From Nocardia goodfellowii (GTDB lineage Bacteria > Actinomycetota > Actinomycetes > Mycobacteriales > Mycobacteriaceae), in NCBI RefSeq assembly GCF_017875645.1, contig NZ_JAGGMR010000001.1:1054001-1118000 (forward strand): DNA of 64,000 nt, written 5' to 3'. A program made the translations under genes and the position numbers. The notes below the pieces were generated by a model, which made no database searches, had not been told where the DNA came from, and was given only the letters and a program-made list of their open reading frames with translations. This document shows positions 58,012 to 64,000 of this stretch, piece after piece. Within the stretch, counting starts at the first letter, position 1. Each line of letters begins with the position of its first letter.

Positions 58012-60309
58012 GTGTCCGTCTGGCTATATCGGTGGGGAAAGTTCGCCTTTCGCCGCAAATGGATTGTGCTGCCCATCTGGCTGCTGCTGTTCGTGATCCT
58101 GGGCGCGCTCGGCAACGGGCTGAAGGAGCCGATGACCAACGACTTCAGCATGCCGAACCTGCCCTCGGAGCGGGCGACGAACATTCTCGACAAGCACTTT
58201 CCCGGCATGTCCGAAGGCTTCGAATTCGACGCCGTCACCGGCACATACGTGATCGGCGCGCCCGCGGGCCAGAAGCTCACCGACCCCGCCAACCATGCCG
58301 CGATCAAAGAACTGATCGGCAAGGTGGAAACGCTGGGCATCGTCGACCACGGCAAACCGATCGTCGACCCGATCGAGGCCACCGAGAAGATGGGCTGCCT
58401 GGTCCCCGACGCCGATCCCACCAAGTGCAGCGGTGCGCCGCTCAACGTGCTGAACAAGACCGCCCCGGACACGGTCGCCTACTTCAGCGTCCCGTTCACC
58501 ATCACCGACTTCACCAAGGTCACCGCCGAGGACCGAAAGTCCGCCTACGACGCGGGCGACGCGGCGCGGTCCGCCGGGCTGACGGTCGAGATGAGCGGCA
58601 GCATCGCCATGGAGCAGGAGATGCCGAGCGGCAAGTCCGAGATGATCGGTATGGGCGTCGCGTTCCTGGTCATGATCATCGCGTTCGGCGCGATCGTGGC
58701 CGCGTTCGTCCCGATCATCACCGCCATCATCGGGCTCGGCGCGGCGACGTCGCTGATCTTCCTCGGCACCTCGGTGCTGTCGGTGCCCAGTTTCACCACG
58801 TTCCTCGCCTCGATGATCGGCATCGCGCTGTCCATCGACTACGCGCTGTTCATCGTCTCCCGGTACAAACACGAACTGGCGGTGCAGGATTCGCCGGAGG
58901 AGGCGGCGGGCACGGCGCTCGGTACGGCCGGTTCCGCCGTGGTGTTCGCCGGTCTCACCGTGATCATCGCGCTGGTCGGACTCGGCATCGTCGGGGTGCG
59001 ATTCCTGACGTTCATGGGCCTCGGCGGCGCTGTCGCGGCCGCGTTCGCGGTGCTCACCGCCATCACGCTGATGCCGGCGCTGCTCGGCGCGTTCGGGCGC
59101 TTCCTGTTCAAGCCGAAGCTGCCCTACATCGCCGCGGACGACCCGGAGGACGACAGCGTGGTCAGCGTCGGCACCCGCGTCGCGCGGGTGATCGCTCGCG
59201 CGCCCTGGGTGACGCTCGGGCTGAGCGTGCTGATCCTGGGTCTGCTCGCCGCCCCGGCCGCCGGCCTGAATCTCGGCCTGCCCGGCGAGGACAGCATGCC
59301 CAAGACCTCCACCGTCCGTAAGGCCTACGACCTGCGCACCGAAGGTTTCGGCCCGGGCAGCAACGGCATCCTGCAGGTGGCGGTGGATCTGACCAATGTG
59401 CCCGCCGACCGGCGCGCGGCCGCGTTGACCGCGCTACACGACAAGCTCGCGTCCTATCCGGACATGGACTACGTGACCGAGCCTATGCTGAGCCAGGACG
59501 GCAGCGGCGCGCTGCTCGAGGGCGTGCCGAACGACGGGCCCAATGCCAAGGGCACCAAGGATCTGGTGTCGGAGGCCCGGGACGCCGAAGCGCAGCTGAA
59601 ATCCGAGTACGGGATGGAATACGGCATCACCGGCACCACGGCCATCTACGCCGATATCGATCACGTGCTGCTCAGCAAGATCGTGCCGTATCTGGCGATC
59701 GTGGCCGGTGCGGCGTTCCTGCTGCTGATCGCGGTGTTCCGCTCGATCCTGGTGCCGCTGACCGCGGCGCTGGGCTTCCTGCTGTCCATGGCGGCCACCT
59801 TCGGCGCGACCGTGCTGATCTTCCAGGACGGCAAGTTCGGCCTGATCAAGGATCCGCACGCGATCGTCAGCTTCTTGCCGATCATGTTGATCGGCTTGGT
59901 GTTCGGTCTCGCCATGGACTATCAGGTCTTCCTGATGACGCGCATGCGGGAGGAATACGTGCACGGCAAGTCACCGACGGAAGCGGTGATCAACGGTTAC
60001 CACCATGGGGCCCGGGTGGTCACCGCGGCCGCGATCATCATGATCTCGGTGTTCGGCTCGTTCCTGCTGGAGACCGACGCCACCGCGAAGTCGATGGGTT
60101 TCGCCTTGGCGGTCGGCGTGCTGCTGGACGCGTTCCTGATCCGGATGGTGCTGATCCCGTCGCTGCTGGTGCTGCTGGGCAAGTGGGCCTGGTGGATGCC
60201 GGGATGGCTGGATCGCATCGTGCTGGACATCGATATCGAGGGCACGAAACTGCGCGCACTGCAAGATGATTCATCGAAATACGCGGACTCCGGCCCCCGG
60301 TCCACCTGA
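58012..60309 (+). CDS. MMPL/RND-family transporter, copy 2
   Basis: This 765-residue paralogue of the preceding MMPL gene is nearly identical over many helices (for example YALFIVSRYKHEL, GLAMDYQVFLMTRMREEYVH). It differs mainly in the periplasmic loop (residues about 60-140) and the C-terminal 20 residues. The GTG at 58012 has GAGGAG 6 bases upstream. A terminator follows copy 1, so copy 2 may have its own promoter in 57848-58011, although I see no clear box. Confidence 0.92.
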   Translation: MSVWLYRWGKFAFRRKWIVLPIWLLLFVILGALGNGLKEPMTNDFSMPNLPSERATNILDKHFPGMSEGFEFDAVTGTYVIGAPAGQKLTDPANHAAIKELIGKVETLGIVDHGKPIVDPIEATEKMGCLVPDADPTKCSGAPLNVLNKTAPDTVAYFSVPFTITDFTKVTAEDRKSAYDAGDAARSAGLTVEMSGSIAMEQEMPSGKSEMIGMGVAFLVMIIAFGAIVAAFVPIITAIIGLGAATSLIFLGTSVLSVPSFTTFLASMIGIALSIDYALFIVSRYKHELAVQDSPEEAAGTALGTAGSAVVFAGLTVIIALVGLGIVGVRFLTFMGLGGAVAAAFAVLTAITLMPALLGAFGRFLFKPKLPYIAADDPEDDSVVSVGTRVARVIARAPWVTLGLSVLILGLLAAPAAGLNLGLPGEDSMPKTSTVRKAYDLRTEGFGPGSNGILQVAVDLTNVPADRRAAALTALHDKLASYPDMDYVTEPMLSQDGSGALLEGVPNDGPNAKGTKDLVSEARDAEAQLKSEYGMEYGITGTTAIYADIDHVLLSKIVPYLAIVAGAAFLLLIAVFRSILVPLTAALGFLLSMAATFGATVLIFQDGKFGLIKDPHAIVSFLPIMLIGLVFGLAMDYQVFLMTRMREEYVHGKSPTEAVINGYHHGARVVTAAAIIMISVFGSFLLETDATAKSMGFALAVGVLLDAFLIRMVLIPSLLVLLGKWAWWMPGWLDRIVLDIDIEGTKLRALQDDSSKYADSGPRST

Positions 60310-60320
60310 ATCGTCCACGA

Positions 60321-60351
60321 CCGAGCCCCCATGCGGAACATGGGGGCTCGG
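60321..60351 (+). terminator. Terminator after the MMPL pair
   Basis: A perfect 13-bp stem (60321-60333 with 60339-60351) with loop CGGAA is followed by TGTTTG. Confidence 0.8.
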
Positions 60352-60376
60352 TGTTTGCCGGAGGGCCTGCGACCGA

Positions 60377-60628
60377 TCAGCCACTCGGCTGCGGCAAGGT
60401 GCACTGCCCGACCTTCGGGTTCACTCCCGTGTAGTTGAGGGGGCCGGAAACGGCCGTGAGGGCGATGGTGGCGAATCCGGAGCAGGTAATCGGACCGTTC
60501 GTGAAATAGCCACGCTGACCCGCGGCAAAGAGCCCGGCGACCAGCCAGGCCAGGAGCAGGAGGCTCGCGATCTTGGCGGGGAGACCGTGCTCGCGCTCCG
60601 ATCGCCCATAAGAGGCACGTTCGCGCAT
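60377..60628 (-). CDS. Small single-helix membrane protein, copy 1
   Basis: The 83-residue protein has a basic N-terminal 19 residues, one helix (IASLLLLAWLVAGLFAAGQ) and an exported tail: YFTNGPITCSGFATIALTAV, then GPLNYTGVNPKVGQC and a Pro-rich end. GGGAAGGGAG precedes the ATG. A close relative lies 124 bases upstream in the same orientation. No family recognised; the two cysteines of the tail probably pair outside the cell. Confidence 0.7.
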   Translation of the reverse strand: MRERASYGRSEREHGLPAKIASLLLLAWLVAGLFAAGQRGYFTNGPITCSGFATIALTAVSGPLNYTGVNPKVGQCTLPQPSG

Positions 60629-60752
60629 AATTATCGCTCCCTTCCCCTTCGACCGTACGCGCGCGATGGTGACTGGCCGGTGGCTGTTCGACCAGGGGAT
60701 GGGAACGCCCGGCTCCCGTATCCGGCAGCCGGGCGTGGTCCGTACGACTTAC

Positions 60753-60968
60753 CTACGGACTGGGTTGCGGCACATCGCAATCGTCGACCTTGGGGTTGAC
60801 GCCCATGTAGTTGAGCGGCCCCGCGATCACCGTCACGACGATCGTGCCGAACCCGGCGCAGTTGACCGGCCCGCTGTCGAAATAATTTCGCTGAGCTGAG
60901 GCAATCACACCGATCAGCAGCCAGATCAGAACTATGACACTTCCGATTCTCATGTAACTCTCGCGCAT
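60753..60968 (-). CDS. Small single-helix membrane protein, copy 2
   Basis: This protein of about 71 residues has one helix (IGSVIVLIWLLIGVIASAQ), then YFDSGPVNCAGFGTIVVTVI and GPLNYMGVNPKVDDC with the Pro-rich end PQPSP, matching copy 1 position by position. Starts at 61001, 60968 and 60953 are all possible; 60968 (MRESYMRIG) is chosen because copy 1 begins MRERASYG. The start is therefore uncertain. It is probably the first gene of a two-gene unit. Confidence 0.65.
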   Translation of the reverse strand: MRESYMRIGSVIVLIWLLIGVIASAQRNYFDSGPVNCAGFGTIVVTVIAGPLNYMGVNPKVDDCDVPQPSP

Positions 60969-61258
60969 CTTCTCTAGCGGACGATCGGCGACGCATGGCA
61001 CGCCGCTCCTTCCCGCTGCCTATCCGGTGTGCGGTATACCCCCGCCCGCGAGATTTACCCCCGGTTCGGACCTGCGGTTCTTGACTTCAACATTACTTCA
61101 GGTTGTTGGCTGGGGTCATGAGCGACGCACGGGCCGGCCGGCCGGAAATTCGGTGGCCTGGAGCACGTCGTTTTGACACCCTGAGATGTCGGACCCCGGT
61201 GGGAACATCACGGGCGTCGCGTTCTTGACACCGCAAACCACCAACCCGAGGGGGAGCT
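60969..61258. other. Intergenic region between small membrane proteins and an ABC exporter
   Basis: The stretch is 290 bp. TTGACTTCAACATTACTTCA (61081-61100), then GGTTG, has a -35 box and SoxR/MerR-like spacing with a dyad of 5 of 8 pairs. A 36-codon frame starts at ATG 61119 but has no clear ribosome site. The ABC gene's ribosome site is GAGGGGGAG just before its TTG. Confidence 0.35.
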
Positions 61259-63082
61259 TTGTCAGTTGCACTGGAGATACCCGCCGCCGAGCCCGAAGGC
61301 GACAGACTTCCGCGGTCCGGGGCAGCCGAACCACCGGGCCGCCTGGTCTCGCTGCGCCGCTTCGGCCCCTATGTGCGGCCACACCGGAACGCCCTGCTCG
61401 CGGCGACCGGCCTGGCGCTGCTGAGCGCGCTGACGGCCATCGTCATCCCGGTGGTGATCGCCAGAATCATCGACGGGCCGCTCGCGCGGGGCGATTTCGC
61501 CGGGGTGCTGTGGCCGGTGGCGCTGGTGCTGGTGCTGGGGTTGCTGGAGTCGGTGGGGGTCTGGGGGCGGCGCTGGCTGGTTTCCAAACCCGCGACACAG
61601 GTGGAAATCACCATGCGCGCCAAGATCTTTCGCAAGTTGCAGGCGCTGGCGATCGGGCGGCACGACGCGTGGGAGTCGGGGCAGTTGCTGTCCCGCGCGG
61701 TCGACGATATGGCGACGCTGCGCAAGTTCATCGCGTTCATCGGGCCGTTCCTGCTGATCCACATGGTGCTGATTCCGGTCGGCATCGTGGTGCTGGTGGC
61801 GTTGAACTGGCGGATCGGGTTGCTGTTCGCGGTCATCGCCCTCCCGCTGACCTGGTTCTGCGTCCGCTTCGAACGTAAATACGCGGTGGCGTCCCGGCGT
61901 TCGCAGGACCAGTCCGGCGATCTGGCCACCACCGCCGAGGAATCCGCGCAGGGCGTCCGGGTACTGAAGGCCTTCGGGCGGGGCGCGTTCTTCGGTGCCA
62001 GGTTCACCGCGCAATCACGGGAACTACAGCAGACCGAGTTGCTGAAGGTTCGGCTGGACGCGAACCTGTGGTCCGCCATGGTCGCGGTGCCCCAGCTGGC
62101 CATCGCGTTCGCGCTCGGCTATGGCGCGTTCGCGGTGGCGAACGGCACGATGACGCTCGGCACCCTGGTCGCCTGCATCACGCTGGCCAACTTCCTGCAG
62201 TGGCCGATCATCTGGACCGGCTTCCTGCTGGCCGAGTGGAACGACGCGCGCACGGCGGCGGATCGCTACTGGGAGATCATCGATACCCCGATCGATATCA
62301 CCGATCCACCGGATCCGGTGCCGTTGCCCGTACAGATCCGCGGCGAATTGCGTTTGGACGGCGTGCGATTCGGCTTCACCCCGGAACCGGAGGACGGCGG
62401 CTCGGTACTGGAGGACATCTCGCTCACCGTGCGTCCCGGCGAGACGGTGGCGCTGGTCGGTGCGACGGGCAGCGGAAAGACCGCGCTGCTCAACCTGATT
62501 CCGCGGCTCTACGACGTCACCGGCGGCGTGATCAGCATCGACGGTATCGACATCGCCACGATGCGGGTATCGGACCTGCGTTCGCTGGTCTCGGTGGCGT
62601 TCGAGGAGCCGGTGCTGTTCTCGGCCAGCGTGCGCGAGAACGTGGCGCTCGGCAATCCCGACGCTTCGGACGACGACGTGCGGCGCGCCCTCGACGTCGC
62701 CCAGGCCACCGAGTTCGTGGACAACCTGCCCTGGGGTCTGGACACCCGGATCGGCGAACAGGGCATGAGCCTGTCCGGCGGACAGCGGCAGCGGCTCGCC
62801 TTGGCGCGAGCGGTGCTGACCGGCACCGGCAAGGGCGGCCGGATCATGGTGCTCGACGATCCGCTCTCGGCGCTCGACGTGGAGACCGAGGAGCGGGTGC
62901 AGGAGCGGCTGCGCACCGTGCTCGCCGACGCGACGACTCTGCTGGTGGCACACCGGCCTTCCACGGCGGCGCTGGCCGACCGGGTAGCGGTGCTCGCCGA
63001 CGGGCGCATCGTCGCCGAAGGCACCCACGACCAGCTGATGCGCGGCAGCACCGTATATCGAGATCTGATGGGAGGTGAGTAG
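61259..63082 (+). CDS. ABC exporter subunit (permease-ATPase), degenerate site
   Basis: The 607-residue half-exporter has helices between residues 40 and 320. The ATPase has Walker A GATGSGKTALLNLI, signature LSGGQRQRLALARA and Walker B IMVLDDPLSALDVE, with Asp in place of the catalytic Glu. The Q-loop is AFEEPVLF, with Glu for the usual Gln, a mark of the non-consensus half. The TTG start follows AGGGGGAG. Its stop overlaps the next gene's GTG by one base, so the pair is coupled. Confidence 0.88.
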   Translation: MSVALEIPAAEPEGDRLPRSGAAEPPGRLVSLRRFGPYVRPHRNALLAATGLALLSALTAIVIPVVIARIIDGPLARGDFAGVLWPVALVLVLGLLESVGVWGRRWLVSKPATQVEITMRAKIFRKLQALAIGRHDAWESGQLLSRAVDDMATLRKFIAFIGPFLLIHMVLIPVGIVVLVALNWRIGLLFAVIALPLTWFCVRFERKYAVASRRSQDQSGDLATTAEESAQGVRVLKAFGRGAFFGARFTAQSRELQQTELLKVRLDANLWSAMVAVPQLAIAFALGYGAFAVANGTMTLGTLVACITLANFLQWPIIWTGFLLAEWNDARTAADRYWEIIDTPIDITDPPDPVPLPVQIRGELRLDGVRFGFTPEPEDGGSVLEDISLTVRPGETVALVGATGSGKTALLNLIPRLYDVTGGVISIDGIDIATMRVSDLRSLVSVAFEEPVLFSASVRENVALGNPDASDDDVRRALDVAQATEFVDNLPWGLDTRIGEQGMSLSGGQRQRLALARAVLTGTGKGGRIMVLDDPLSALDVETEERVQERLRTVLADATTLLVAHRPSTAALADRVAVLADGRIVAEGTHDQLMRGSTVYRDLMGGE

Positions 63083-64000
63083 TGAGCACCGAAACGATCG
63101 AGTCGAAAGACGCGGCGGCGCAGGAGGAATCGCGACGACGCGATGAGGTCGCCGGCTGGCGCGGCATCGCCAGCGAGGACAAAGAGGTCACCGCGACCGG
63201 CAACCTGGTGCTGGCCGAACGATCCCGGCGGCTGCTGCTCGAACTGGTTAGGCCGTATCGCAGACAGGCGATCCTGGCCCTGGTCCTCATCGTGGTGGAC
63301 AATGCCGCGAAGGTGGCGGGTCCGCTGTTCATCGCCTACGGCTTGGACACCGCGATCGCGCAGGGCGGCAAGGGCAACTGGGCACCGCTGATCTGGACCG
63401 TGGCGGGTTATCTCGGCACGGTCGCGCTCAGCATGGTCACCACCTTCGTATTCCTGCGCGTCTCCGGAAAGCTCAGCCAGAGCGTGCTTTTCGATCTGCG
63501 CGTGCGCGCGTTCGCGCACACGCAACGGCTGAGCGTCGCCTTCCACGAGAAGTACACCTCCGGCAAGGTGGTGTCCCGGCTCACCGGCGACATCGAGACC
63601 CTGCAGGAACTGCTGGAGAGCGCGCTCAATCAGGCGCTCAGCGCGATCCTGTCCGTGGTGACCATCGCGGCCATCCTGATCTACCTGAATCTCACGCTGG
63701 CCGCGATCGTGCTCGCCGGGTTCGTCCCGCTGCTGCTGGTCACCCGCTGGGCGCAACGCCGTCAGCGCGCCGGCTACCGCAAGACCCGCGGCGCCATCGC
63801 GAAAGTCGTGGTGCAGTTCGTGGAATCGATGGGCGGCATGCGCGCGGTTCAGGCGTTCCGCCGGGAGCAGCGCAACGAATCGGTGCTGGCCTATGAGGAC
63901 GCGGCCTACCGGCAGGCGACCATTTCCGCGATGCGCGGCATGGGCGATTACGCCGGCTTGACCAGGCTGCTCGGCAACTTGACCACGGTGATCATCATCC
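63082..64000 (+). CDS. ABC exporter subunit, 5' part
   Basis: About 306 residues are visible before the window ends. After a charged N-terminal tail (ESRRRDEVAGWRGIASEDKE) come five helices of a type IV exporter fold with the coupling region YHEKYTSGKVVSRLTGDIET (written with F for Y: FHEKYTSGKV). The ATPase is outside the window and is expected to hold the canonical site. GGAGGTGAGTA precedes the GTG at good spacing. Confidence 0.88.
   Translation, partial: MSTETIESKDAAAQEESRRRDEVAGWRGIASEDKEVTATGNLVLAERSRRLLLELVRPYRRQAILALVLIVVDNAAKVAGPLFIAYGLDTAIAQGGKGNWAPLIWTVAGYLGTVALSMVTTFVFLRVSGKLSQSVLFDLRVRAFAHTQRLSVAFHEKYTSGKVVSRLTGDIETLQELLESALNQALSAILSVVTIAAILIYLNLTLAAIVLAGFVPLLLVTRWAQRRQRAGYRKTRGAIAKVVVQFVESMGGMRAVQAFRREQRNESVLAYEDAAYRQATISAMRGMGDYAGLTRLLGNLTTVIII

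Noticed and set aside
61119..61229. 36-codon frame that could be a leader peptide for the ABC exporter
   Set aside because: No Shine-Dalgarno sequence and no attenuator-like structure or residue bias was found.

Overview
The window is 64 kb of high-GC actinobacterial chromosome with frequent GTG and TTG starts, short intergenic gaps and many ATGA overlaps. It is most likely a Nocardia or a close mycolate-containing relative. The main reason is gene order. murT-gatD ... recR-ybaB ... SRPBCC-tmsA-tmsB ... dnaX ... tRNA-Ser ... ffs-aspC follows the Mycobacterium tuberculosis order Rv3712-Rv3722c, but with many lineage-specific insertions. Genes for a 10-methyl (tuberculostearic-type) fatty acid, a DesA-type acyl-ACP desaturase, a WS/DGAT-like protein and MMPL transporters fit the same group.

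Layout. 1-7.8 kb: end of a DMT permease, a Tat-exported flavoprotein, an FMN split-barrel protein, the lipid II amidation pair murT/gatD, a DUF2637 membrane protein and small unknown genes. 7.8-11.4 kb: LysE-type exporter, recR/ybaB, a secreted unknown protein, and a BmrR-like MerR regulator with a VOC protein behind a textbook MerR operator. 11.4-14.8 kb: SRPBCC protein and the tmsA/tmsB lipid methylation pair. 14.8-23.1 kb: a large PknK-type kinase, a two-domain AA10 polysaccharide monooxygenase, and fadB/fadA. 23.4-28.8 kb: dnaX with an unusually long repetitive linker, a 450-bp intergenic region with two CRP/GlxR-like sites and a possibly structured leader in front of an unknown gene, then amt. 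28.8-42.5 kb: an ArsR-SRPBCC regulator with a RibD-type reductase, a zinc metallopeptidase, a DUF2207 protein, the desaturase, tRNA-Ser(GGA), a Pro-rich membrane protein, SRP RNA, aspartate aminotransferase, a methyltransferase, an HhH-GPD protein, a secreted glycine-rich protein, a ROK regulator and the WS/DGAT-like protein.

42.6-50.3 kb: a lone cytochrome b (qcrB) paralogue, a lone DUF397 gene, then a queuosine set: DUF309-gluQ (glutamyl-Q-tRNA(Asp) synthetase), a YhhQ-type precursor transporter and tgt. No preQ0 biosynthesis genes are present, so this locus looks like salvage plus hypermodification of tRNA. 50.3-64 kb is an efflux region: a heterodimeric ABC exporter, Rrf2 and TetR regulators, two tandem MMPL transporters with a TetR-type palindrome upstream, two tandem copies of a small one-helix membrane protein, and a second heterodimeric ABC exporter cut by the window end.

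I saw no CRISPR array, insertion sequence, phage or plasmid module. The best candidates for new biology are the queuosine locus with its 26-bp direct repeats, the dnaX-divergent leader region, the lone QcrB, and the tandem small membrane proteins.
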